Made by a program: the position numbers and the translations under genes. A stretch of DNA of 64,000 nt from Natrialba swarupiae (lineage in GTDB: Archaea > Halobacteriota > Halobacteria > Halobacteriales > Natrialbaceae). Below are positions 35,285-43,656 of this stretch, one piece after another (within the stretch, counting starts at the first letter, position 1; every line of letters begins with the position of its first letter). The stretch covers positions 1 to 64,000 of the forward strand of contig NZ_VTAW01000006.1 of NCBI RefSeq assembly GCF_008245225.1. The letters run 5' to 3'. The notes beneath the pieces are model-generated. The model was not told where the DNA came from, searched no databases, and was given only the letters and a program-made list of their open reading frames with translations.

Positions 35285-35677
35285 AGTGATGGAAATCGAT
35301 GGCGCGGCTCGCACACATCGGGACCGCTCGATCCGGCCCGAATCCCACTCGAGTCGGGGCAGACACGTTCGTTTCCTCCGGAAAGTACGGACGGCCCCGA
35401 CCGACGCCCTCCGCTGACCGAGAAGCGGTCGAAACAGTGTACGGCGATCGATCACGACCCCGCGGCCAGCGTCAATCACCACCGACGGGGAGTCGTCGAG
35501 AGCCGTCGGTCGTCCTCTCGTGATCTACTGTCCACTACGGACCGTTCCGATTCCTTTCGAGCGGATCACTCGAGTCCGGACCGCCGCTCGTTCCGGCGGG
35601 CGATCGGCGAGACTCCACAGTCGTCCGGACATTACCCTCTAAGCGGTTATGCACCGACGACAGCTCCGACCAACTGA
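35285..35677. other. Divergent promoter region between acyltransferase and phnG
   Basis: 393 nt without a credible gene. Both units must start here. A weak TATA-like GGTTATGC lies about 28 nt before the phnG ATG. No clear operator palindrome was seen. Confidence 0.4.
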
Positions 35678-36121
35678 ATGGAAGACCCACGACACAGATC
35701 GGATCGGTTCGAACTGATCGCCGCCTGTGAGGGCACCGCGCTGGTCGAGCTGGCCGAACTCGTCCTCGACGGCGAGACGACGGTCGAGATCCGCCAGGCG
35801 CCGAAGCCACAGCTCGTGATGCAGCGGGTTCGCGATCCCGTCCACGCGGACGTCTTCAACCTCGGCGAGGCCCTCGTGACCGGGGCGGAGGTCGAACTCG
35901 CGGGCGAACGGGGGTTCGCGATGGTCGCCGGTCGGGCCGAGGCATCCGCGGTCGCCGGCGCGATCGTCGACGCGGCGATCGAAGCCGACCACCCCGAAGC
36001 CGACCGGCTCGCCTCGGCGCTGACCGAGACGCGACTCGAGCGCGAGCAACGCCGAAAGCGACAGTGGGCGGAGAGCACCGCGACCGCGGTCGACTTCGAG
36101 AGCATGGAGGGCGAGCTGTGA
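35678..36121 (+). CDS. phnG: Carbon-phosphorus lyase core subunit PhnG
   Basis: 147 residues. Subunit of the PhnGHIJ core complex that activates and cleaves phosphonates. Recognised from RFELIAACEGTALVELAE, APKPQLVMQRVRDPVHADVFNLGEALV (key part of the family), and the helical tail LASALTETRLEREQRRKR. Length is normal. First gene of the phn operon; its stop overlaps the GTG of phnH. Confidence 0.92.
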   Translation: MEDPRHRSDRFELIAACEGTALVELAELVLDGETTVEIRQAPKPQLVMQRVRDPVHADVFNLGEALVTGAEVELAGERGFAMVAGRAEASAVAGAIVDAAIEADHPEADRLASALTETRLEREQRRKRQWAESTATAVDFESMEGEL

Positions 36122-36672
36122 GAGCCCTCGGCATCGACCCGGTCGGGGACGTGCGCGCTACGTTCCGAGCGCTCGTCGATGCAACCGCCAGGCCCGGAAC
36201 GATCCAGTCGACGCCGACCGCGCCCGCCGACCGCGCCGTCCTCGCGACGCTCGTCGATCACGAGGTCGGTCTCTACACCGAAGACGACCGCGTCGCGGAC
36301 GCGCTCTCGAGCGAGGGTCGCCTCGAGCGAGCGGCCGTCGCCGACGCCGACGTCGTCCACGTCGACGGAGCCGGTGCCGTCGACCTCGAGGCGGTGTCCC
36401 GCGGGACGCTCAAGGAGCCGAGCGACGGCGCGTCGATCGTCTACCGCGTCGACGCGCTCCGGGAGGATCCCGCCGCGAGCCGGCTGGGCGTCGCCGTCTC
36501 CGGTCCGGGCGTCCCCAGCGAACGGACGTTCGGCGTCGACGGACTGACCGCGGACGAACTCGCGGCGTTCGAGGAACTCACCGTCGACTTCCCGCGCGGC
36601 GTCGACGTGGTTCTCGCCGCCGACCGGGCGATCGTCGGACTCCCGCGTAGCGTCGATACGGAGGTGCGCTGA
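36118..36672 (+). CDS. phnH: Carbon-phosphorus lyase core subunit PhnH
   Basis: 184 residues. PhnH, a PLP-transferase-fold subunit without cofactor, sits in the PhnGHIJ core. Seen: FRALVDATARPGTI, ATLVDHEVGLYTED, GTLKEPSDGASIVYRV and SGPGVPSERTFGVDGL. Starts at GTG overlapping the phnG stop (GTGA), a translation-coupled junction; the longer frame was rejected. The stop overlaps the phnI start (TGATG). Confidence 0.9.
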   Translation: MRALGIDPVGDVRATFRALVDATARPGTIQSTPTAPADRAVLATLVDHEVGLYTEDDRVADALSSEGRLERAAVADADVVHVDGAGAVDLEAVSRGTLKEPSDGASIVYRVDALREDPAASRLGVAVSGPGVPSERTFGVDGLTADELAAFEELTVDFPRGVDVVLAADRAIVGLPRSVDTEVR

Positions 36673-37763
36673 TGGGGTACGTCGCCGTCGAGGCCGGCGA
36701 GGAGGTCATCGAGCGAGCCGAACAGCTCTTCGAGAAACGACGCACCGAAGGCGAATCCGACCCGGTCTCGATCGACCAGATCGACGAGCAGTTCGGCCGG
36801 CTCGTCGGGCAGGTGATGAACGAGGGGGGACTCTACGCGCCGAAACTCGCCGCCCGCGCGCTGAAACAGGCTCAGGGTGACACCGTCGAGGCCTCGTTTC
36901 TGCTCCGCGCCTACCGGTCGACGCTCGAGCGCTGGGACGACAGCGTTCCCGTTTCGTCCGACGAGATGTTCGCCACCAGGCGGGTCTCGCCGGCGTACAA
37001 GGATGTCCCTGGCGGCCAGATCCTCGGCGCGACGAAAGATTACACCCAGCGGTTGCTGGATTTCGATCTCGACGGCGGGGACGATCCGACGGCCGACTGG
37101 GACCTCGAGGAGGCCGAGCCCGAATCGTTGCGCAACGTACTGGAGATCCTGCGGGAGGAAGGACTCCTCGCGGAACCGTCCGCCGAGGACGACGGCGAGG
37201 ACTACGACACGACGCGCGAACCGCTCGTCTACCCGGCCCCGCGGTCGGCAATCTTACAGGAACTCGCCCGCGGGGAGACGGGCGCGATTACGGCACTCGG
37301 CTACAGCACCCTGCGGGGGTACGGTTCGGTCCACCCAACCCTCGGCGAGGTTCGCGTCGGCTCGCTCCCCGTCCAAATCGAACACCCCTATACGGGCGAC
37401 CCGGTCGAAGTGACGAGCGTCGAGGTCTCCGAGTGCGAGTCTGTCGTTCCCGAGTACGAAAAGCGAGACGACGCCCAGTTTTCCTTCGGTTACGGCCTCG
37501 TCTTCGGGCGCAACGAGCGCAAGGTGATCGGCATGTCGATCCTCGACGCGTCGACCCAACTCGAGGGCAACGAGCCCGTCCACGACACCGAGTTCGTCTG
37601 TCAGATCGTCGACGGCGTCGACTCGTTCGGCTTCATCGAACATCTGAAACTCCCCCACTACGTGACGTTCCAGAGCACGCTCGACCGAATTCGAGCGATT
37701 CGGGAACGGACGGCGGACGGTGGCGACTCGCCCGCAACCACGGAGGTGAGCGGCGATGACTGA
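36672..37763 (+). CDS. phnI: Carbon-phosphorus lyase core subunit PhnI
   Basis: 363 residues. Nucleosidase subunit that, with PhnG, H and L, displaces adenine from ATP with a phosphonate to give ribose 1-phosphonate 5-triphosphate. Recognised motifs: GYVAVEAGEEVIERAEQLF, MNEGGLYAPKLAARALKQAQGD, ALGYSTLRGYGSVHPTLGEVR (partly quoted), and FIEHLKLPHYVTFQSTLDRIRA. Length is typical. Overlaps phnJ by 8 nt. Confidence 0.93.
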   Translation: MGYVAVEAGEEVIERAEQLFEKRRTEGESDPVSIDQIDEQFGRLVGQVMNEGGLYAPKLAARALKQAQGDTVEASFLLRAYRSTLERWDDSVPVSSDEMFATRRVSPAYKDVPGGQILGATKDYTQRLLDFDLDGGDDPTADWDLEEAEPESLRNVLEILREEGLLAEPSAEDDGEDYDTTREPLVYPAPRSAILQELARGETGAITALGYSTLRGYGSVHPTLGEVRVGSLPVQIEHPYTGDPVEVTSVEVSECESVVPEYEKRDDAQFSFGYGLVFGRNERKVIGMSILDASTQLEGNEPVHDTEFVCQIVDGVDSFGFIEHLKLPHYVTFQSTLDRIRAIRERTADGGDSPATTEVSGDD

Positions 37764-38925
37764 TCGGGGAGAATCCGACGACGACACTCTCCGAACCGGC
37801 GACGGAGTCGACGCCGGGGAATCGTCGACCGCCGCGGAGACCGAGGCCGGGGAGTCGACGACCGGCACGGAGACCGATGCCGAAGACGAGACGCGCGAGG
37901 GACTCGAGTCCGACGGCGGCGTGTCGGAGCCGGCCCCTAGTTCGCCCGGCGTCGCCCCGGAGTCCGTCGACGGCCTCCTCGAGGGGGTCGAGTCGGCGGG
38001 GATCGAGGGCTACAACTACGCCTACCTCGACGAGCACACCAAACGCGAGGTTCGCCGGGCGACCCTGAAGGCGATCGCGATCCCCGGCCACCAGGTTCCC
38101 TTTGCCTCCCGCGAGATGCCCCTGGCTCGAGGCTGGGGGACCGGCGGCATTCAGGTCTCGCTCTCGTTGCTCGGGCCCGACGACACGTTCAAGGTGATCG
38201 ATCAGGGGAGCGACGAGTCGGTCAACGCGGCCAACATCCGGCGACTCGCCGAGACGACCGCGAACGTCGACCCGACGAGGGATACGACCGCGGCGTCGAT
38301 CATCCAGACGCGCCACCGCATCCCCGAGGAGGTGCTCACCGACGAACAGATCCTCGTCTTACAGGTGCCGACGACCGACCCGCTTCGGAAGGTCGACGGG
38401 AGCGACGACCGCAACCGGCGTCGTCACGCCCACCAGAACTACTCGAAGATGTGGGTCTCGCTGTACGAGAACGTCGTCGAGTGGGACGAGATCCAGATCG
38501 GCGCGGCCTACCCGGTGTTGGTGAACGGTCGATACCTGATGTCGCCGTCGCCGATCCCGCGCTGGGATACGCCAAAGCTCCATCAGGCCGAAACGCTCTT
38601 TCTGTTCGCCGCCGGCCGGGAGGCCCGCATCTACGCGGTTCCGCCACACACCGACGTCGAACCGCTCGCCTTCGAGGACAAGCGCTTCCAGCGCGAGCGC
38701 TTCCCCGAGGCGTGTGCGCTCTGTGGGAGTACCGATACGTACCGCACGGAGGTCGAAACCGACGACGGGAAGCGGCTGTACGCCTGTAACGACACGAGCT
38801 TCTGCGAGAAACGCCAGCGCGATCCCTCGATCCAGAAAGCTCATCACGTCGATCGAGACGTCGGCTGGGAACGCCTCGAGGAGCCGGCCGTCGACGCCGC
38901 GAACGACGGAGGTGAGGGTCGATGA
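37756..38925 (+). CDS. phnJ: Carbon-phosphorus lyase PhnJ (radical SAM subunit)
   Basis: 389 residues, about 100 longer than bacterial PhnJ because of an acidic, Thr/Glu-rich extension (residues 1-72). The core starts near GIEGYNYAYLDEHTKREVRR. The 4Fe-4S/cysteine region reads C-x2-C-x20-C-x5-C (CALCGS ... ACNDTSFC), one residue shorter in the middle spacer than I recall for E. coli. GWGTGGIQVSLSLLG and QNYSKMWVSLYENV are also typical. Cleaves the C-P bond with a 5'-deoxyadenosyl radical, releasing alkane and a ribose cyclic phosphate. Confidence 0.93.
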   Translation: MTDRGESDDDTLRTGDGVDAGESSTAAETEAGESTTGTETDAEDETREGLESDGGVSEPAPSSPGVAPESVDGLLEGVESAGIEGYNYAYLDEHTKREVRRATLKAIAIPGHQVPFASREMPLARGWGTGGIQVSLSLLGPDDTFKVIDQGSDESVNAANIRRLAETTANVDPTRDTTAASIIQTRHRIPEEVLTDEQILVLQVPTTDPLRKVDGSDDRNRRRHAHQNYSKMWVSLYENVVEWDEIQIGAAYPVLVNGRYLMSPSPIPRWDTPKLHQAETLFLFAAGREARIYAVPPHTDVEPLAFEDKRFQRERFPEACALCGSTDTYRTEVETDDGKRLYACNDTSFCEKRQRDPSIQKAHHVDRDVGWERLEEPAVDAANDGGEGR

Positions 38926-39794
38926 GCGGCCCGGCTCGAGTCGAACGGTTCCCTGACTCGGAAGCCGACGACGACGTCGTCCTCCGGGCCCGCGGGATCG
39001 AAAAACAGTACGGGAGTTCGTGTGGCGACTGCGTCGAACTGACCGGCGACGACGCGGGAACCAACCAGTGTCCGACCTGCGGGACGATCGTCGCCGTCGC
39101 CGACGCCGACCTCGAGTTACACCGCGGCGAAGTGCTCGGCATCGTCGGGGAGTCGGGCTCCGGCAAGTCGAGTCTGGCCGAGATTCTTGCGCTCGAACTC
39201 GAGGCGACCGCCGGCACGGTCGACTACGCCGGGTTCGAGGGGAACCTGCTCGAGGCGGATTATCAGCAACGCCATCGGCTGCGCCACGAGGAGATCGGGC
39301 TGGTCCACCAGCACATCCGCAACGGGTTGACGCTCTCGTTTACCGGCGGCGGCAACGTCGCGGAGAAACTGCTCGCCGCCGGCTGGCGCCACTACGGCGA
39401 CGTCCGCGAACGCCTGACGGAGCTGTTCGAGGCGACGGAGGTGCCGGTCGACCGGATGGACGATCCGACCAGCACCTACAGCGGGGGGATGCAACGACGC
39501 GTCCAGATCGCGAAGGCGATCGCCAACGGGCCCGGCCTGATCGTCCTCGACGAACCGACCACCGGCCTCGACGTGAGCGTCCAGGCCCGTGTCCTCGACA
39601 TGTTCCGTGAGATTCAGCGCGAGGAGGACGTCTCGACGATCGTCGTCAGCCACGACCTCGGCGTCATCCGACTGCTCGCCGACCGAACCCTCGTCATGCG
39701 CCACGGCCGAATCGTCGAATCCGGCCTCACCGACCGCATCCTCGAGGATCCACACCACGAGTACACCCAGACGCTGATCAACTCAATCCTCTGA
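38922..39794 (+). CDS. phnK: Carbon-phosphorus lyase accessory ATPase PhnK
   Basis: 290 residues. ABC-type ATPase that docks on PhnJ in the lyase complex. Walker A GESGSGKSS, signature TYSGGMQRR, Walker B LIVLDEPTTGLD, switch His VSHDLG. Family-specific stretch VHQHIRNGLTLSFTGGGN and RHYGDVRERL. A zinc-ribbon-like insert, CGDC ... CPTC, lies between the first strands (residues about 34-53), as I recall in some other PhnK proteins. ATGA overlap with phnJ. Confidence 0.9.
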   Translation: MSGPARVERFPDSEADDDVVLRARGIEKQYGSSCGDCVELTGDDAGTNQCPTCGTIVAVADADLELHRGEVLGIVGESGSGKSSLAEILALELEATAGTVDYAGFEGNLLEADYQQRHRLRHEEIGLVHQHIRNGLTLSFTGGGNVAEKLLAAGWRHYGDVRERLTELFEATEVPVDRMDDPTSTYSGGMQRRVQIAKAIANGPGLIVLDEPTTGLDVSVQARVLDMFREIQREEDVSTIVVSHDLGVIRLLADRTLVMRHGRIVESGLTDRILEDPHHEYTQTLINSIL

Positions 39795-39846
39795 TCAGCG
39801 GCTCCCGCTCGAGCGACCCACAATCCGACTTTCGACCACTGATTCA

Positions 39847-40605
39847 ATGACCACGACACACCACCCAGAAACCGCACAGCTGTCGATCGACTCGCTCTCG
39901 AAACGCTTCGAGATGCACGTCCTCTCGAACACCACCGTCGTCGGCCTCGAAGACGTAAGCGCGACGATCCGAGACGGCGAGTTCCTCGCCGTCGTCGGCG
40001 AATCCGGCTCGGGGAAGTCCTCGCTACTGAAGTGTCTCTACCGAAGCTACGAGCCGACCGCCGGCGCCGTCCGCTACGCGACCGACGACGGCGACGTCGT
40101 CGACTTGGCGAGCTGTTCGGAACGGACCATCCTGGCGCTTCGAGAGGGCGAAATCGGCTACGTCTCACAGTTCCTCGAGGAGATTCCGCGAGTGTCCGCA
40201 CTGGACATCGTCTCGCGGCCGCTCCGGGAGGCCGGCGTCTCGGACGACGAAGCGCGGGACCGAGCCCGCGAACTGCTCGCCGCACTCGAACTCCCACCCG
40301 AGCTGTGGAAGGCGTATCCGGCCACCTTCTCCGGCGGCGAGCGCCAGCGGGTCAACCTCGCGAAGGCGCTCGCGACCGAACCCAGCTTGCTGTTGCTCGA
40401 CGAGCCGACGAGCGCACTCGACCCCGAGACGCGCGCGGCCGCCGTCGACCTGCTTCGGTCGTCGCTCGCGGACGGAACCACCATGGTCGGCGTCTTCCAC
40501 AACCCCGACGTCGTCGCGACGCTCGCCGACCGCGTGCTCGTCCTCGACGACGGATCCGTCGTCGACACCGTAGACGTCGACGCCTACCTGGAGGGAGTTC
40601 GATGA
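39847..40605 (+). CDS. phnL: Carbon-phosphorus lyase accessory ATPase PhnL
   Basis: 252 residues. Second ABC-type ATPase of the C-P lyase system, required together with PhnG, H and I for the ATP-dependent nucleosidase step. Walker A GESGSGKSS, FSGGERQRVNLAKALA, Walker [13 protein letters not shown], switch His FHNPD. N-terminal KRFEMHVLSNTTVVGL is typical of PhnL. A 52-nt gap separates it from phnK, the only real spacing in the operon; the stop overlaps phnM. Confidence 0.9.
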   Translation: MTTTHHPETAQLSIDSLSKRFEMHVLSNTTVVGLEDVSATIRDGEFLAVVGESGSGKSSLLKCLYRSYEPTAGAVRYATDDGDVVDLASCSERTILALREGEIGYVSQFLEEIPRVSALDIVSRPLREAGVSDDEARDRARELLAALELPPELWKAYPATFSGGERQRVNLAKALATEPSLLLLDEPTSALDPETRAAAVDLLRSSLADGTTMVGVFHNPDVVATLADRVLVLDDGSVVDTVDVDAYLEGVR

Positions 40606-41765
40606 GCCGGCTCGAGGCGCGGGCGACCGGTCGGCTCGCGATCGAGAACGGCCGGATCGTCACCCCGGACGCGGTCGTCGAGGGCGGTATCGTGATCGAG
40701 GAGGGCCGCATCCAGGTCGTCGAGGAGGGTCTCGAGTCGGCCGCCGAGACGAGGATCGACGCGGCCGGCAGGGTCGTCATGCCCGGCATCGTCGACTTAC
40801 ACGGCGACGACGTCGAGAACCACCTGTTCCCGCGCTCCGGTGCGCGAATGCGGATGCCGATCGCGGTGACGTCGGTCGACCGCTCGAACGTGGCCGCGGG
40901 GATCACGACGAAGTTCCACGCGCTGTCGTTCCGGGAGAACCCCGACAAGGATCGGTCGCCGGAGCTGGCGGCCGAACTGATCGATGCCATCGAAACGACT
41001 GAGACGGTCCTCGGCGATCACCGGATCCACGCCCGGTGTGAGATCAGCGACGAGACGGCGGTCGAAGCCGTCGCCGAGGTGATCGATCGCGGAGTTCCGG
41101 ATCTCGTCTCGGTGATGACGCACATTCCGGGAAAGGGCCAGTTCAGGGAGATCGAAAACTACCTCTCGTATCACAAAGGGAGAGGTGAGGACGCGTACGA
41201 ACGCGCGAAGCGGCGCGTCGAAGAGGCCGGCGAGATCGATCACGAGTACCTCCGTGATAACATCGATCGGATCGTCGATCGGGCACAAAACGCCGGGATT
41301 CCCGTGGCCTCCCACGACGACGAGAGCGCGGCCGAAGTCGAACGCATCGCCGACCGCGGCGTCGGCATCAGCGAGTTTCCGATCACGATGGGTGCCGCGA
41401 AACGGGCCGACGAACTCGACGTGACGACCGTGATGGGCGCGCCAAATCTCGTTCGGGGCGAGAGCCAGTGGGGCAATCTCGGCTCTCGAGCGGCGATCGA
41501 CGAGGGTCTCGTCGACGTGCTCGTCGCCGACTACCACCCGCCGTCGATGCTGGCCGCCGCGTTCGTCGACACCGGCGAGCCGTTATACGAACGGGTCGCC
41601 CGCCTCACCGCCACACCCGCGGACGCCGTCGGTCTCGAGGACCGCGGCCGGATCGAATCGGGCGCGAGAGCCGACTTGCTCGTCGTCGACGCCGACCCGA
41701 CCCCGGTCGTCGAGTGGGCGTTCGTCGACGGGTCGCCGGTGTACCGAACCGGAGGCGACAGATGA
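40602..41765 (+). CDS. phnM: Ribose 1-phosphonate triphosphate diphosphatase PhnM
   Basis: 387 residues. Amidohydrolase-fold metalloenzyme that removes pyrophosphate from ribose 1-phosphonate 5-triphosphate before PhnJ acts. Metal-site motifs MPGIVDLHGDDVENH near residue 65, HARCEISDE, MTHIPGKGQF, and PVASHDDESA; FPITMGAAKRADE is also typical. Starts with ATGA overlap after phnL; length matches the family. Overlaps the next gene likewise. Confidence 0.93.
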   Translation: MSRLEARATGRLAIENGRIVTPDAVVEGGIVIEEGRIQVVEEGLESAAETRIDAAGRVVMPGIVDLHGDDVENHLFPRSGARMRMPIAVTSVDRSNVAAGITTKFHALSFRENPDKDRSPELAAELIDAIETTETVLGDHRIHARCEISDETAVEAVAEVIDRGVPDLVSVMTHIPGKGQFREIENYLSYHKGRGEDAYERAKRRVEEAGEIDHEYLRDNIDRIVDRAQNAGIPVASHDDESAAEVERIADRGVGISEFPITMGAAKRADELDVTTVMGAPNLVRGESQWGNLGSRAAIDEGLVDVLVADYHPPSMLAAAFVDTGEPLYERVARLTATPADAVGLEDRGRIESGARADLLVVDADPTPVVEWAFVDGSPVYRTGGDR

Positions 41766-42538
41766 GAGTCGGCGCCGCGATGGACATCCGGTTCGACTGG
41801 ACGTTCGATCGCTTCTGTGAGTACGTCGTCGACTGCGGCTTAGAACACGTCGAACTCAAGATGGAGTACGTCCACGGCCACCCGGACGCGCCGGACCCCG
41901 AGACCGTCGCGGAGCGAAGCGACGCCTACGATGTCACCGTCACCTACCACGCCCCGTTTCGCGACTGGAACGTCGGAAGCTTCAACGAGGATTCTCGACG
42001 CGCGTCGGTCGAACAGGTCAACTCGACGCTCGAGGCGGCGGCGACGGCGGGCGCGGGTGCCGTCGTCGTCCACGGCGGTTCCGTCCCGTACCGGTATCCG
42101 GAGTACGTCCGTGAGCGCGCACGGGACGCCGCTCGACGCTCGCTCGCGGAGTGTGCGCGCTACGCCGCGGAGGTCGACGTCCCGCTGTGTCTCGAGAACC
42201 AACCCCAGTCCGACTCGAACGAGCGCCACACCACCTCGCCCGACGACCTGGCGGCGATGCTCGAGTCCGTCGACGTTGACGACGCCCTCGGTGTCACCCT
42301 CGACGTCGGCCACGCGCGGGTCAACGGCTTCGACTGGCGGACGTTCGCCGACCGGTTCGCAGACCGGATTCACGTCGTTCACCTCCACGACAACGACGGC
42401 GTCGAAGACCGCCACGAACCGCTCGTCGAGTACGAATCGATCTGCGAGTCCGTCGACGCGCCGTACAACGTCTTCGAGATGAAACGAGTCCCCGATATTG
42501 AGCGCTGTCTCGAGAGGAACCAGTTGCCATCGGAGTGA
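41762..42538 (+). CDS. TIM-barrel enzyme (sugar isomerase/AP-endonuclease-2 fold) in the phn operon
   Basis: 258 residues. Xylose-isomerase-like TIM barrel with metal-ligand residues: Glu in ELKMEYVHG, His in YHAPF and VVHGGS, Glu in LCLENQP, Asp/His in TLDVGHARV, His in HVVHLHDND, and Glu in NVFEMK. These resemble EndoIV and sugar-phosphate epimerases. It is translation-coupled to phnM by ATGA overlap, so it probably acts in phosphonate breakdown. PhnP and PhnN are not in the cluster, so it may process the ribose cyclic phosphate product; this is inference. Ends the phn operon. Confidence 0.78.
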   Translation: MRVGAAMDIRFDWTFDRFCEYVVDCGLEHVELKMEYVHGHPDAPDPETVAERSDAYDVTVTYHAPFRDWNVGSFNEDSRRASVEQVNSTLEAAATAGAGAVVVHGGSVPYRYPEYVRERARDAARRSLAECARYAAEVDVPLCLENQPQSDSNERHTTSPDDLAAMLESVDVDDALGVTLDVGHARVNGFDWRTFADRFADRIHVVHLHDNDGVEDRHEPLVEYESICESVDAPYNVFEMKRVPDIERCLERNQLPSE

Positions 42539-42571
42539 TCCACGCCGACTGAACGCCCGAACCGCCTTTTC

Positions 42572-42652
42572 ATACGGATTGCTGTAACGATTTACCGGTC
42601 GAACCGAGACACATCTGTGATTGCACAAGTAACGACGAACAGCAGACCGTAT
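42572..42652 (+). repeat. 81-bp inverted-repeat element, copy 2
   Basis: Ends ATACGGATTGCTGT and ACAGCAGACCGTAT. The left end continues AACGATTTACCGGT, matching the minus-strand reading of copy 1 (ACCGATTTACCGGT). The centre differs from copy 1. Located 33 nt after the TIM-barrel gene, in the same orientation as that gene. Rest of 42539-42861 shows nothing recognised. Confidence 0.75.
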
Positions 42653-42861
42653 CAGACAAACCGGAGTTGGTTCTCGGCCAAGTGGCCGTCCTTCGACCGT
42701 CAACAGTAGCCAGTTCAATCCCTCTGAACCGACATCCAACCGTTGTCGACAATCACCCGTGCGTTGGCGACCAACAGTGGAGTGACTCGAGCGAGTGTTC
42801 CACGCCCCCTCGTGTGCGAAAATAGAAATCGAAGTGGGCGGCGTCCGGCAACTATCACCGA

Positions 42862-43656
42862 TTACTGGGCCTTCGTCCGGGCATACGCCGATACCCCCTC
42901 GCTCAGGATGACGACGAAGAGAATCGCGAGCACGATAATCGCGACCGTGCGCCAGGCGAAAGAGTCGACCGCGGTGTACAGGTGGACGCCGATCCCGCCC
43001 GCGCCGACGAACCCGAGGATCGTCGCGCCGCGGACGTTGATATCCCATCGGTAGATCGTCAGTCCAACCACGGCCGGTTTGATCTGGGGGAAGACCCCGT
43101 AGAGCAGCGTTTTGAACCGGTTTGCACCGGTCGACGAGATCGCCTCCTGCTGGCCAGCGTCGATCTCCTCGAGTTCCTCGCCGAGCAGTTTGCCGAGGAA
43201 GCCGACGGAGCGAACCGCGATTGCGATCGTGCCCGCGAGCGCGCCGGGTCCGAACATAATGACGAAGACGAGCGCCCAGATGATCGTGTGAACCGACCGC
43301 GAGACCGTGACGATCACCTTGCCGAGCGCGTAGGTGAGTCGGTTCGGCGTCAGATTCTCAGCCGAGAGGTACGCGACGGGGATCGAGAGCGCGAACGCCG
43401 CCATCGTTCCGACGGCAGCGATGTGGATCGTCTCGATGAGAGGAGCGACGATCTCCGGCGCGTACTCGAGGTGAGGCGGGAACATTCGCGTCGCGAGATC
43501 GGCGAACGCGGCCGTCGCACCGCCGAAATCGCGGAGGTCGAGCTCGAGATACTGCCACGAGGCGAGTACCACGATGAGACCCCCGAGAGCGAACGCGAAC
43601 CGAAGGAGCCGGCTGCGACGATCGTGGCGCTCCCACGTGACGGATTCGACCGACAT
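42862..43656 (-). CDS. phnE: Phosphonate ABC transporter permease PhnE, second
   Basis: 264 residues, six predicted helices. PhnE-type permease with EAA-like loop SSTGANRFKTLLYGVFPQI and IYRWDINVRGATILGFVGAGG typical of phosphonate/phosphite permeases. ATG overlaps the stop of the first PhnE by a base, so the two are translated together and probably form a heterodimeric channel. Last gene of phnDCEE. Confidence 0.9.
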   Translation of the reverse strand: MSVESVTWERHDRRSRLLRFAFALGGLIVVLASWQYLELDLRDFGGATAAFADLATRMFPPHLEYAPEIVAPLIETIHIAAVGTMAAFALSIPVAYLSAENLTPNRLTYALGKVIVTVSRSVHTIIWALVFVIMFGPGALAGTIAIAVRSVGFLGKLLGEELEEIDAGQQEAISSTGANRFKTLLYGVFPQIKPAVVGLTIYRWDINVRGATILGFVGAGGIGVHLYTAVDSFAWRTVAIIVLAILFVVILSEGVSAYARTKAQ

